Assembly: GCA_032622095.1 (NCBI GenBank)
Contig: CP136067.1
Location: 123,973,030-124,037,029, forward strand
Direction of reading: 5' to 3'
Source: Siphonodentalium dalli
Lineage: Eukaryota > Mollusca > Scaphopoda > Gadilida > Siphonodentaliidae
Length of the DNA stretch: 64,000 nt
A program made the position numbers and the translations under genes. This document shows, piece after piece, positions 46,196-58,427 of the stretch (position 1 is the stretch's first letter; every line of letters begins with the position of its first letter). The notes below the pieces were generated by a model. That model saw only the letters and a program-made list of their open reading frames with translations, was not told the origin of the DNA and did no database searches.

Positions 46196-46251
46196 CCCAA
46201 GGTCTATATATGGGTCTATAAAAAAATCGGACCTGGCACTCAAAGGGTTAA

Positions 46252-46910
46252 TGTACTTTTTCAACACATCTATTGTCGCTACCTCAGATTTGCTCAAGTC
46301 CGATTTATAATCAATCATTTTCAGAACTTTCTTAGCGGTAATTTTCTGCTCGCTGAACAGTTCATCAAACCCCATTGCACCAATACCATGTTTCAGGTGC
46401 ACTTTAAACAATGGAGTCCAGTATTTGGCTACGAACAGTGTTTTTTTGGTATATTTTGTGGTGTGCAATGTCATTCATTAACAATATGAAGTTCTTTGCT
46501 GTGGGGTTTCTTTTGCAATCGTATGTAGATACAATTTCAAACAGGTCATCCATATGAACACTTGCAAAATCAATTCGGGCACTTTGAAATATATCAAATT
46601 GAACCACATAGAGAGACAGCTGTCAAGAAATACATGAGGAAGTCGAATGGGTAGAAGGCCTTCCTGTTGAAATCAAATTATCAACATCTTTGCCACTGCC
46701 TTCCATTTATCTTTTATCATATCTTCAGCAATAGTTAGGATTTTCGTATCACACCCAACTATATGAGTTAGATAGAACATGTGGCAAAGCTCTGTCACCA
46801 CATCATGGAAAACGCCGCCTGTGTCTTCGCCTGCCTCCCCAATCATTATGACTTCTAAAGTGTCTCTGTTAACATCAAGTTAATTCTGAACACACACCCA
46901 CGCCTCAACG
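46252..46910 (-). pseudogene. HECT-like domain protein, N-terminal part (right of the 19-kb insertion)
   Basis: On the minus strand a decayed frame reads LDVNRDTLEVIMIGEAGEDT then GGVFHDVVTELCHMFY. This recalls the HECT N-lobe block 'E.G.DAGG..REFF'. It continues with WKAVAKMLII, GLLPIRLPHVFLDS, LFEIVSTYDCKRNPTAKNF and KITAKKVLKMIDYKSD..LKKYI. Similar degenerate HECT-like genes (G2E3-related) are multicopy in fish and invertebrates. Lesions: in-frame stop after AKMLII, frameshifts near 46560 and 46450. The frame is cut at TTAA 46248-46251 and resumes at 27031. HECT identity is moderate; gene-like character and continuity are stronger. Confidence 0.5.
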
Positions 46911-47300
46911 AGGCTAATTATGTGCATCCTGATGCTGTGTGTCCTGTTGAACAGGAACAGATTTGAAAGAAACCGTTATTATTTCCATTTATGTTTTTGA
47001 CCACTGAACCGAATTTAGTTTTGACATGAACCAATGAAAGGTTCTGTGAACTTCTGTCGAAAACAAAATTAGGTAGACATGTTTTCCTCACACTAAAAAA
47101 AGACATCATATAGTAACCCAACCCATACATGCATGGGTGTGCTGTTTTTTTTATGAACAAATAGCAGATATCTATCGTTGCTGTTGTCACACAACTGCAT
47201 TGCAGGTGTTCTTAATGAGGCATACATCTTGAAATCAACAGAACTGGCAAAAATTATTCTTCTATCAAATATGATCTATATTTGACTCAAATATTGAGAC
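46911..47300 (-). other. Possible upstream part of the HECT-like pseudogene
   Basis: A minus-strand frame at 47190-46918 (KTCLPNFVFDRSSQNLSLVH) precedes the HECT-like block in the right order but I do not recognise it. It ends near the TA target of the next element. Confidence 0.25.
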
Positions 47301-47344
47301 TACAGCTATGCTCTAATTAATCGACCCTCCTTAACAAGGTTGAC

Positions 47345-47545
47345 ATGCGGTATGACCGCGGTGTAATACCGCGGTCGGGCGGTGTAATACCGCCTGACCG
47401 CGGTGTAATACCGCTAGACTGCGGTGTAATGCCGCGGTGTAATACCGCCTGACCACGGTGTAATATCGCGGCCAGGTGGTCGGTTTTTGGTACTGCGGTG
47501 GTATCGACTGCGGTGTCCTGCGGTAAGGCATTTCATGACCGCGGT
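47345..47545 (-). repeat. Left GC-rich array, (accgcggtgtaat)n
   Basis: Seven or so copies of 'gcggtgtaataccgc' with 'gaccgcggt' spacers in DNA that is otherwise AT-rich. Each unit contains the palindrome ACCGCGGT. Confidence 0.85.
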
Positions 47546-50500
47546 TAACTTACGCCGTAACGAATTTCACGACCGCGACGTCTTATAATAACTTCTTGGC
47601 TGCACGCGGGTGGCGATAGAAAACTGAAGTTTTATTTACACCTAATCGTGATTTAACTATAATAAAATGACTTATCTGGTATATCTGTTGTTAGATTTGT
47701 TCTGCGTGTGCCGTTAGAGTCGATCGGGTAATTTTCTCGGAAGTTCGCGTGGCAATAGTATAAGACTTATAATGTGATTCCCAGCATGTGTGGCTGTGAT
47801 TCGATTTGGACTGACTCAGGTCGGTCACTTATACTCCCAATGAACACATAACAATAAATAAATGGTTTAATATTGTATTGTTGTTTCGAGGATAACACGT
47901 GCGACGATCGATTTCTGTTAAGTTGGCAACGCATGAATAATTTCATTACCGAAAATACAATATTTTTAGTTTTGATTTGGTACGGTAAATTCGTATTACG
48001 CTGATACTCAATTAGCCCTCGGCATTCGGCACTGCAATGCCGATGACAAGCCGAGGAGATTACCATTTTGCGTCGGCATTGTTTTTTGTCGAGGGAGATT
48101 TCGAGGTAAGTGTCGGCATTTTTTATCATGAATAAAAAAATATATAAAATATTCCAAGTTGCCCGAGTTATTATTCCCGTTATTAAGTTAATAGTAACCC
48201 AAATTCTATTAAAATGCTGTCAATACAGCAGTCCCAGGCAACAAACCCCCGAATTACTGGGTATCGGTACTACAAAGACATGGAAAAAGCATGCGTCATG
48301 GCAATTGACCAGTATTCACTAATTGTCAGAGAGGGACGAAACGACCACGGTACGAAATGTCATGTACCCTAATTGCGCAGTTTACTGCGTATCCTAATTA
48401 CGCAGTTTACTGCATTCACTACGCTTCTTTATTATATATGAATGAATTTAAATAATTATGTAAAATAACATGACGAGACCCATTACAACATCCCATTGTT
48501 CACAAATTAACAACTACTATATTCAACGTAGTGACCGCTAATCACCAATATTCAAACTGATTCAAACTGATAATCAGGTCAGTCAGTGACCTCAATGACC
48601 TCTTATCAAAAGCCGACATAAAAAATCTGTAGACAGTAAACAAGTGATGCGTCATTCCCTGTTTCCTTGGTAAGGTCAAGATAATGTGGTATAACATCAA
48701 AATCTCTTCCTCAGACGGAGGTCTCACGTAGAATTCTTGTATTTTATTAATTGGATAGGGGTATTTACACTAGTAACAATTATTAATATTTTAATTGTTT
48801 TTATTTGTAATTAAACATTTCGTTCTTGTTTTGATGTGAACGGTCATGCACTCTTCCGAGTTGTACGTTGTGACGTCATCGTGGTGAATGCCAAAACTCA
48901 CCTGTGTCTAATTGTAGCCAGAATTCAGACCCCCTATTGACTAACAGTTGTATATGGCGCACTCATGGACATTTTGATGGGAAACACTGGGTCAAAAAAG
49001 ACTTTAGTAGTGAAAGAATTATTGTGTGTTGGGATTAATTATTAAACCCCCCAGACAGCCGATACCACCGACAATTAATTCCTTATTCACACCTCGGACT
49101 TTGTCAGCGTGCCGACGAAAATGAAACTTATCTGTTTAAATGTCATATTTTCGTGTCGAATGGTAATATTAACCCCATTTTCAGGTGCATGGATTAATAA
49201 TAACGCTCTTTATTAGTTCCATATATGAAAACACTCTTTGTTAATTTCATATATGAAAACACTCTTTATTAATTTCAATTAATTAATTGTTTTGTTTGTT
49301 TTTTTTAATTTGTGACTGGATGCCTCGTTCGAAATACGCTATTTTACTCTATAAAACTGTATGAGTTCGCTGAAAGTAGGAGGCAATCAATATACAAGGC
49401 ATAGCTATAGCATGTATACGATAGACCCCGGGTCTTGCATTTCACTCAATCCACCTCGCGCAATCCCAGATCTACATTGGCAACGATTTGACGATAACAT
49501 TAGCACCAAGAAGTTCCCGAACCCGAGGCATGCATGGTGACATTTCTGAAGGTAACAAATATATTCTTTTGAAGGAAAATTGTTAAACAATAGATAACGA
49601 ATCAACAAACGCACTTTATTTATTCCGTTTTAGAGAATCAACGGACCTCATTAAATCTTTTGAAAGAGATCCATTTTCGGGATTTTTACTGAGCATCACA
49701 TTAGTACTAAAAAAAACAAAAAGTTGCTTTATTTGGGGGCGCTAATTAGCCTGGAGTGACCATGCATTCACACACAAGGAAGCATGTTTGTGACAATGTC
49801 GTCAAACGAACACCGGTTGACTGGCAGCGTTATTTCTCGGCTTAACAGCTTTATTACGGAATGTCATTCAACTATGAATGGTAAACTTTCCATCAGGAAG
49901 AATATACATCGGCATTTCTAAGTTGACCAATAAACCACAAAAATTGACTCACGAAAATAAATTCATTTAGAGTAGTGTTATATATCCTTATATAATTCTG
50001 GGCGCTGTCAGGAAGACAACAATTATGGCCATGACACTGCCCGGTTTGTATTAATTGTACATTTATTTTTGACAAACCACTATATTTAATAATGTATATA
50101 AAATGTATTTAATAACATGATTAAATCACCATTCATTCGGCACATCCACACACATTCGTAGTAATTTCGTACTCCGAGTAGCATACGACGTGTCATGGTA
50201 TATATGCAGTGGAATTAATTATTTTTAGAACATCTGGTCAATGCATACAAACGCTATTGGAAAACGTTGAGGTTGAACGTTGTGTGTCTCGGGAGTGTCT
50301 GCTTGTTCACGCATGCATGGTGCTTGGGCCCTTGCATTCATCATATGTGTGCACGTCAACCCAGTATGAGAACTTAATATTTTTTGGGTCCCAAAAGAAT
50401 ATGAAGGCAGTTGCACTGTTTGCACGGCATGACACAGATAAGATCGTTCCGTGTTAGTCTATTTCCGATATGTTAGACATAAAGAGCGTTTCATTCGTGC

Positions 50501-51267
50501 GAAAAATTTAAAACAGCTGGAGAATGGTTGTGACCACGAAACGTATTTTTTAGAGCACGTGAAGCCGGAATGTCAATATTTCGTGCAATTGTCATGGAAT
50601 TTGGAAGCTCGAATGAGCCGGTGCATGTCCGTTTAATTATGACAGTTACAACAAAATCTGCTGACGGCAGCAACTGACCCAGCTGACTGAAGTCCACTCG
50701 AACTGAAGGCGAAAGCATTAGCAATATCTATACATGCACATCAAAGAGATTGCATGTTGCGTAATCCATGCTTTGTCACACTGGCAAAACAACATGCGCT
50801 CGTTCTGTAATTACAAAATGGGTCAGGGGCATGAATGAGCTATATATATATACTGCAGGTTGACATATATGCTGGTTTTTTTTAGGTACATGCACATCCT
50901 CGTCCCATCCTAAATTTTTTATGCACGGCTGTCACCGAATTATTTCAGTATCATCAGCTGGTAACATCATGTTTAATAATTAATTGATCACTGATCAGAT
51001 GGTGCATTAAATTGTCTGTTTGCTTTCCTTGAATTTACGCGTGCAAAAAAAACACAAATAGATTCAGAGCTGTTGAAACATTCTAGAATTAATTTCTGTC
51101 TGCTTATACGAATAAAATGTATGTAAAGGGTCAGACGCACGTTTTCATCTCAAATTATAGGCCAAATTGAACAAAACAGATCGGAAATGTTACACAGCCT
51201 TGAGTCTTCCAAAAAACAGAGAAAATTATTTGTATCGGCAGATTATTCGATCGCGATTAACACGGGG

Positions 51268-51545
51268 AATGACCGCGGTGTAAGGCGGTCGCGGAAAATA
51301 CTACCGCGGTGTACGCCGGTAACAGACTAGATTACCGCGGTGGACTTCCAACACGACCGCGGTCAGATACCGCGGGTCACCGCGAATGGGCGGTGTACTA
51401 CCGCATGACCGCGGTGTACTACCGCATGACCGCGGTGTACTACTGCATGGCCGCGGTGTACTACCGCATGACCGCGGTGTACTACCGAATGGAGGCGGTG
51501 TACTACCGGGTGACCGCAGTATAGTTGCGGTACGACCGTGGTCAT
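51268..51545 (+). repeat. Right GC-rich array, 21-bp period
   Basis: Regular units 'gaccgcggtgtactaccgca' plus one base between 51395 and 51510, with irregular copies on both sides. The array translates as a VYYRMTA repeat, which is a by-product of the DNA repeat. Confidence 0.9.
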
Positions 51546-51727
51546 GACCGGCCCATAACCTCGTTAAAGGGGTCGATTAATTAGAGCATAGCTGTATATA
51601 TGGTTTGAAAATGGGTGATTTTCCAATAACCAAAATGTGTATGAAAGAAGTATCAAAGTAGAAATTGTCCAATGCATTATATCCATTGCAATCACTATGG
51701 TTTCCATTTATTGTTAGTGTTAGGATA

Positions 51728-52148
51728 TGTGACCCGCCATATCAAATCCAGTCGTAAGTCGGGATTTTTTTACCCTGTGCCAATGCATTCTCTTATATAT
51801 GCGAGTCGACTATAGGCCTAACAATATTTTATCATTTTTTAAAAATAAATGTTTCTTAATATTTTTAGGAGATAAAATAAAAAAAATCCATTACCCTGCA
51901 GGGAGCCCCACACATATATAGAAGCATATAGAAGAGTGTCATCTGCTCATGTTTGTCTGGGGCTCTGTATGGGCGAAATTATAAAATTGTTAAAGAATAC
52001 AAGAAAAAATTATTAAAATTGTAAATTTTGTTTAGGCCAATGCATTCTCTTATATATGCGAGGTGACCTATGGTCGACTCGCTATAATGCATTGGCACAG
52101 GGTAAAAAAAATCCCGACTTACGACTGGATTTGATATGGCAGGTCACA
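51728..52148. mobile_element. TIR MITE with 62-bp ends enclosing the 'cattctcttatatatgcgag' module
   Basis: TA on both sides (51726-51727; 52149-52150). Ends TGTGACCCGCCATATCAAAT and its near-exact complement. The inner ends carry 'ccctgtgccaatgcattctc' and 'ttatatatgcgag', the stem module also found in family A MITEs. Confidence 0.85.
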
Positions 52149-52651
52149 TATAGTTAACTTAAATTGGTTCTGATATTGAACATGATCCAGACACTGCACT
52201 ATTTGGCATCACTGATGAGAATTCTATCAACTCCTGCTCAGTTCAGAATATAATTCCTTTATGCCATACTGCATACTTATCCAGCTTTAAGATATTTTTT
52301 TTTACCGTTATCACTTATTTTCTGTTTACAGAGTCCTGCAATTATTATGATAGAAACAGTTGGTACCCAAACTGACAAATATTGCTCACATAATTTTGAA
52401 TTGACTTTTTAAACAGTGCATCCTGGTAGAAAATGGAATTTCTCAAGATGTGGCATATTACAAGTAAAATTTTATGAAATTACAAACTCATGAGGACTAT
52501 TCTACCGTTTTGACAATAATCCTAAATTGAGGCATGAATATGGCTGCATATGTGAGGTCCGCCGCTATCATGAATCATATCATAATGATAAGCGAGCGAA
52601 GACAAAGGAAACTTGGCCAAATAATTTAACTGGGTGCATCTAAGAATGACT
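52149..52651. other. No gene seen
   Basis: AT-rich, no feature recognised. Confidence 0.4.
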
Positions 52652-52655
52652 TTAA

Positions 52656-52772
52656 CCCTTTCAGTGCCAAGAGCTCTTTCCATCAATGTATCACATTATT
52701 ATAATCAATAAGTTTGATAAATGATCAAGGAAATATGGGTTGATACAAAAATCAGACTTGGCACTGAAAGGG
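52656..52772. mobile_element. 117-bp piggyBac-type MITE related to the 19-kb insertion
   Basis: TTAA at 52652-52655 and 52773-52776. Ends CCCTTTCAGTGCCAAG and exact complement CTTGGCACTGAAAGGG. The right subterminal 'aaaaatcagacttggcact' matches 'aaaaatcggacctggcact' at the right end of the 27036-46247 insertion. Confidence 0.9.
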
Positions 52773-52776
52773 TTAA

Positions 52777-54058
52777 GATAAACATAAATGATTAGGTCTT
52801 TATGTTTATGAAGACACAGTGAGCTTTTGAAAATTAAACTTTTACTCAAACTTATCCAGCACTGATAATTCATCATCATAGCCACATCAGTGTCTATATT
52901 CTGTGCACAATGCACCCTTGCAACTATTGCAATGAAGCATTAAATAGCTTATCACACATCTGCTTATATTGTACAACACAAGTGACTGGCCATCTAATGC
53001 ACACCGTCTGTCTTATAACATAGGGGCTCATTACTAAACGCCTATGTGCCCACGCTTCCCAAGCTGCCGTAGCTTGTGACAAAAGCCCAACCAACCTGAT
53101 CATTAAAATCAGAAACGTGGCCATTGCATGTTTCAACAGATTTATGGCCCCTTGCCGCTAAATTGCTATAGCCTCGCAAACTAAAACCTTCTTCACAGAT
53201 GCTATACTTCGTAAGACGGTGCACAAGCTGATAATATCAGACAGAACAGAGGAGGGGGTGCTCCGACAGATTGTTGTAACCACATTGCAAAATAACTGCA
53301 TGTGGAAAAATTTGCCGTAGTTCCAATTGAAAGGCCAACAGATCTGGGACATGAGCACCCCCTTTGTGAAAAAAATCGAATATTTACCGGGATGCCCAGA
53401 TAAGATTGTATTTGGAGGTCCCCCGAAAAATCGTGATTTTGGAAGGTCGACTCACGGCGATCAGCGTAGCCAAGCTGTTCACCCAAGCAACGAATGAACG
53501 AATGACCATGCAACCACTGCTACACGGATTTCCCTGCATGGAACGTAAAAAGCCATTGAATAAATTGAGTTATTAACTAAGATAAATTAATAACAATTGA
53601 GCTCGACGGCAGGTAGCTACCTCGAAAAGTAATAAAAAGTTTAAGGAATTCTTTAATGTGAACTGCACACCTAGAAGGATAAAATTAGAAAGAAAGTGCG
53701 CAGTAGCTAATTAGCCTATTCCTGCGCAGTATAAAATATAGTTCCGCGAGTGGAAACTATAACTTGCTGGAAGTTATTTAAACTAACTAATTACTCGCAA
53801 AACTGTACGATGTTTAATGATTCAAGATCAATCTAAAACGTTGTGAAAGAAATATATGTTTACCGATAGGATTGCACATCTTGCATCAGCTTTTCCTGTC
53901 AGAAACTCGTAGGTGAAGTTGTGATGCAGTAGCTTCTTGTAAATTTTCGCGTTGTGAGAATCTGGATCACAAGCGCGATTTATGAATATTACCGGCGCCG
54001 CGACGGGGACATAAAACCCTTGGACCGATGTTCCAATGGTAATACATTAATATATAGA
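52777..54058. other. No gene seen
   Basis: Several short overlapping open frames on the minus strand (52.9-53.5 kb) have no recognisable motif and no consistent codon character. Confidence 0.4.
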
Positions 54059-54203
54059 GGATCTCACATGAGTTTCTATTTTGTACGGAATTTATCAACC
54101 GAGTTCACTAAATTCGATTTGAGCCGAGGTTTACCGAGGCTCAAATAGAATTTAGAGGAAGAGGTTGATAAATTACGTATAAAATAGGACGAGTGTGAGA
54201 TAC
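54059..54203. mobile_element. Palindromic MITE, 70-bp arms
   Basis: 'ggatctcacatgag' at the left faces 'gagtgtgagatacc' at the right; 'ttctattttgta' / 'tataaaatagga' and 'tttgagccgagg' / 'ccgaggctcaaa' also pair. Confidence 0.75.
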
Positions 54204-54555
54204 CTTTTATCACATAATCAAATAAACCCGAAGCAACGCGAAATATTCATCGAAAACAACAATCATAAACTACAGCGATCGCAAGTTATTTGAAGAACGC
54301 CGTGACGTCATCGCACGCGCTGATATTAAACGTGTCTATTACCGATAATTATTAAACTGATTTTATGGCCAAATTATGTGATAAAACTAGTTATAAAATG
54401 TCAAGTCTCCAAAAACTAAGTATTCCAGGTGAGAACAGTGTTAGCAATTCATACTTCAGCATAGCGATTCAATTATCTCCTTTCCCAGGAATTCCTTGAG
54501 TACTATTTTGTATTCTTCTTCCCTCGTTTTGTCGTTTCACATCTGACGATGTCTC

Positions 54556-56440
54556 TTACATATATGCCGGGATGTCTCGCGTTACATCATTCGATTCGTC
54601 ATCACTGAAATTGTCATCAGATGATTCAGAACAGTTCAATTGAAAACTTTGAAGATTAACAGCCATTGCTGTAAACACTGGAAAGACCTCACGCATAGCA
54701 TCATCGCTAGCTCTGTTTGGAACTGGAGAACACTCAACTGGCAAACACCTGTCTGGCAAAAACTTTTTTTTCCGTCACAGTCACTATATCTGTCGGAAAT
54801 TTAACGTTTTCGTACTTTACTCTTTTTTTCTTTTTGTAATGAACAAAGTCATCTGTATCGGGTGAACTAGAACTTAAAACGTATTCAGAAGAAGAACAAC
54901 ACTCATTTCATGTGACAAATATGGCTTAATGTCTTCGATCATCGTCAAAGTCAGAGTAATCAATCCTGAAAAACAAAGATATAAATTGTTATTATTTGCT
55001 CTTCTATGAATTATCGATAATGCCACTTTATATACATTTTTACATCAAATTAACAGATTATAAGCTAGTGCGGGTTAATGTTAACAAAGAACGTCTTAAA
55101 TTAAAAAAATGTGTGTACATATCTAGCTGTTTGTCTTGGAAATGTGTTTTATATAATGTAAATATATATTTGTTTGTTTTTCATAAATAGTTTTCAGTGT
55201 TCAAACATCGTTTTTATTTTTTGGCCAAATAAAAAAAATCACTTGTTTCCGATTTATTTACCAAATAAATCCAACCAACCAGCCAGGGAAATATATAATA
55301 ATTTTTAGTAGACCAATACCTTCATTGGATTCCTCGACGTCTTACAGTGTCGTTATCAGTATCACTGTACGTTGTTGAAGTTGTTTCTTCATTTAATGCA
55401 TGACGTGCAAACATGTCACCACAGGCCTTCGGTACTGCATCAGTCATTTCAGAATTCTTGTTGATAGTCCTAGAAACAGAAAACATTAAATGTGAAATAC
55501 ATCGGTTTATAAAGAAATCATAGATTCAGTCAGAGTTAAGGTCAATCTGCTAGAGTGATGATTTTCACTGCTAAAAATGATGTCATACTAATGTTCAAGT
55601 GTGAAGTTATAAGATATGTTTTAGAGACGATGAAGATATGTTTTAGAGATTGTGAACACTTTATGGGTTGGTGGGAATCGATCACCCGCACAGGAGTCAT
55701 TGACAAAGTGACAACTACTAGTACTACAAGTAGTTGTGTCAGACTGTTGTAAGAACAGAACACTGATAAATGTGCAGAATGTGAGAAAAATAATCAGCAC
55801 ATGTGAGCTCCTCAAACTACAAATTCTAGGCTAATCTAATTTATATATATAAAAATATTGTTGTCAATCATTGGATATGGGGCACATTATCAACAAGTCA
55901 CGATGCCAATTCATCAAGAACCAAAGTCTGAATGAACCAAATGAACTGAATTGGTAGAAATGCAAACCTCTGCATTGTTACTATTTTTAGCACCGCCAGC
56001 AGTATAATATATTCAAAGTTTGGCAATGGCTCACCTGTACTTAAAGCTAAAAATGTGACAAATTAGATGGCAAATGAGTAGAAATGACAATTGCAAAAGC
56101 TCACCATCATTTGGGAATCTATAAGAGCTAGAACTTCGTTCATCTGATATGGCTTAGTTTATTCTGAGTTTTATTGATGCGTATAGACCAGTTTGTCAAA
56201 TATAATAAAATTTTTGATTCTTGGGTCCCATAACATCATTCTCTGTCACATCTTTTTTATCGAGACTGTGTGTGTTTAAATGGTAGGAAGCATGTTCTAA
56301 AACGTACTTTAATTTGGAAATAAGTAACTATTTCCATCAACTATCCCGGCTGTTTTTCTGCATTTACTGTCTGCAAGGAAAGCCAAGGGAAGCCTGACAT
56401 CTGGCAGTTTATAACATGAACTGGTCTTCCTCTCTAAAAG
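54556..56440 (-). pseudogene. Decayed multi-exon gene, three exon-like blocks
   Basis: Coding right to left. Block 1 (about 56305-56440): CYKLPDVRLPLAFLADSKCR then KTAGIVDGNSYLFPN, reminiscent of 'LLT..M...I..LI..R...GI...N.Y.FA' proteins that are multicopy in invertebrates. Block 2 (55320-55469), with acceptor 'tttctag' and donor 'gtattgg': MTDAVPKACGDMFARHALNE. Block 3 (about 54965-54556), after 'tttttcag': acidic and Lys-rich (SSPDTDDFVHYKKKKRVKYE), ending DDESNDVTRDIPAYM and a stop. An A-run near 54767 shifts the frame, and block 2 ends in an in-frame TGA. Function unknown; exon joining is my inference. Confidence 0.35.
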
Positions 56441-56675
56441 AATATAAAAATACCTATTTCGGTTCATCGACATCTTTATCGCTATGGTGACACTACCCAT
56501 TAAAGTCTGCACTAGAACTAGCATAGGTCAACCCAGAAATAAAACCAACCGCTGTTACTTACAAAAAGTCGATGGCTTTAAAAGTGTGTGGTAATCGCGC
56601 CTTATGAATACTATTTCTGTTCTACGGATAAGGCTGTTTTCAAAAACATGCTCACAGGTCAAATAGCAATGTTAT

Positions 56676-57362
56676 ACCTAACTCGTATTTAAATTCGTGC
56701 AGTACTATTTTTCGCGTATCCATCGGTGCGCGAATTTAAAACGTGAGCGAAAAATAGTACGACTTATAAGATTATACAAAACAATAAAAACTAGGAGGGT
56801 TATTTTAGATACCTATAATAGACAAATATATTTACTTGCGGGCAACCATTCCCAACGTCATTATCCATATGCACATGTAAAGTGATACTTTGTGTTTAGA
56901 TCTTTGATGTTGAAATAATGCTATTAAGAAACACACCCATTTCTGGCTGAAGGTGCATGAAAGCACGTCTCCGAATTCACAACCCTGGGGTGAAAATGCA
57001 CGACACCATGATCAAACAGTGTGAGTTAGTTATGCACTCAAAATACAATCATAAGTTGATTTAATTTCTGAAGTCAGCGGCCCATATGCGCGGTTGTGGA
57101 TTTACTTCTGTCGGATTCAATTCCATAATTTCCATTAATATTTATTATACATGTATAAGAGAATGATTGTTTGTATTATACATGTAAGCACCCGTCTTGC
57201 AACAAAATTATGACACAGTTGTATTATATACGCTGTAACTCATAAGACGAAACTCATAAGACACAAGAAAATAATATTGTCAGTTTTTAATTCGCGCAGC
57301 TGGGTGCGCGAATTCAAAGTGCGTGAATAATAGTACTGCGCGAATTTAAATATGAGTAAGGT
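56676..57362. mobile_element. TIR MITE with hairpin ends
   Basis: Left ACCTAACTCGTATTTAAATT and right complement of ACCTTACTCATATTTAAATT; 'gcagtactattttt' / 'aataatagtactgc' continue the pairing. Each end also folds on itself through 'ttcgcgcacc'-type sequences. No gene in the 690 bp. Confidence 0.75.
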
Positions 57363-58319
57363 AAGTTAGACATGTGTAAGGTAATTGCTTCATGCCTTCC
57401 ATAGAATTAGGCCACACATATTTCTTGCTGAATATAAAAACTATCTTAGACTATTAGCTTGTAGCCAATAGCAGTGGGGATAAAGTGTCTATTGCATACA
57501 GTTCCCGAGGGAACTCACCTTCTGGGGGCCTCATTTTGAAAATGTCTAATGCCCTATTTGCAGGCTTGTATATGTTGGTGAGCGTCAATCAGAGTCACAC
57601 AAAAATTATACAGCAATGAAAATAAGCCCAAATTGCCTGTTGTCCGAAACATAAAAAAAAGTTCATACAATATGCAATCCAAGCATAAAATATTGAAATT
57701 GAGTCAAAGAACCTATTCATTATCTCTTAGGACATGCGAGATATCATATATAAAGTATGTCATTTTCGCACAATAAGCATTTCTTTGGTGCAACAGAAAT
57801 GATTCAATCTCATGATAGTCTCAAAATAGTCATTATTTGAATGTTCTTCAAAATGACATACACACACGTACATACACCCTTGTTTGTAGACGCTACGTTG
57901 CGGGGACCCCGTGAGAAACCAACCAGAAACCAGCGTTATGGGGACACATGTTTCCCATGGAGCTACGGGGTTGATATATTCACAAGTGATGCATAGTGTC
58001 TCGGTATTGTACTAAATTGTATAATTAGCTCTATAACTATATTTTCAAAGGGACCGTAGTTGTGGTGACACATTGTGAGGACGTCCTCATACGGCTGGTT
58101 CGATTCATTACATCACTATTATGCACAACATCGGGAAGTCCATACATTGTAGGACATTTGCATGTCCCCACAATGAAACACACAAGCACAGATTGTTTCA
58201 TAAACTAGTTACGTTATGGGGTCACATTACGGACGTACTCACAAAGATGATTCCATTTATTACACACCTCCCATATTGTTTGACTCGGGTCCCCACCACC
58301 GGATCAACTCGGCGATAGA
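57363..58319. other. No gene seen
   Basis: AT-rich to 57880, then a less AT-rich stretch with repeated 'ggggac' and 'gtccccac' motifs (57900-58310) that may be a degraded repeat. Confidence 0.4.
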
Positions 58320-58390
58320 CGATGTTTCATGTGTTTCATGGATATAAACAATAACAGAGTCGGGTTATTGTTTACATCCATGAACACATC
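58320..58390. repeat. Hairpin of about 30-bp arms
   Basis: 'gtgtttcatggatataaaca' then 'ataac' pairs with 'gttattgtttacatccatga' then 'acac'; the loop is 'agagtcgg'. Confidence 0.8.
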
Positions 58391-58427
58391 AACAATGTGG
58401 CGCGCAGAGTTAATCATATGTAATGCC

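Larger units (their letters stand above)
27036..46247. mobile_element. 19.2-kb TTAA insertion (piggyBac-type ends) carrying a FEN1-like gene and nested elements
   Basis: TTAA at 27032-27035 and 46248-46251. Left end CCCTTTTAGTGCCAGGGGCC, right end the complement of CCCTTTGAGTGCCAGGTCCG: about 14 of 16 terminal bases match. The CCC start and TTAA duplication are piggyBac hallmarks. Excision with one TTAA joins the two pieces of the HECT-like frame exactly. A 117-bp MITE at 52656-52772 has the same ends. The insertion probably began smaller: a second TTAA pair at 31649-31652 and 45209-45212 marks an inner element. Without it the outer element is about 5.6 kb (27036-31648 plus 45213-46247), filled mainly by the FEN1-like gene. 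Confidence 0.8.
47303..51594. mobile_element. 4.3-kb Tigger-like element with ACCGCGGT subterminal arrays
   Basis: TA at 47301-47302 and 51595-51596. Ends CAGCTATGCTCTAATTAATC and its complement, related to the family B MITE termini (CAGTAATGCTCTAATTAATC). Just inside each end lies a GC-rich array of 'gaccgcggtgtaataccgc' units in opposite orientation (47345-47545 and 51268-51545). The 3.7-kb interior is AT-rich; I find no transposase. 48365-48415 has a doubled 'taatt.cgcagtttactgc'. Probably non-autonomous, moved by a Tigger/pogo transposase. Confidence 0.78.

Noticed and set aside
51309-51524. Open frame with a VYYRMTA peptide repeat
   Set aside because: It is the translation of a 21-bp DNA array; the opposite strand gives another periodic peptide and there is no start context.
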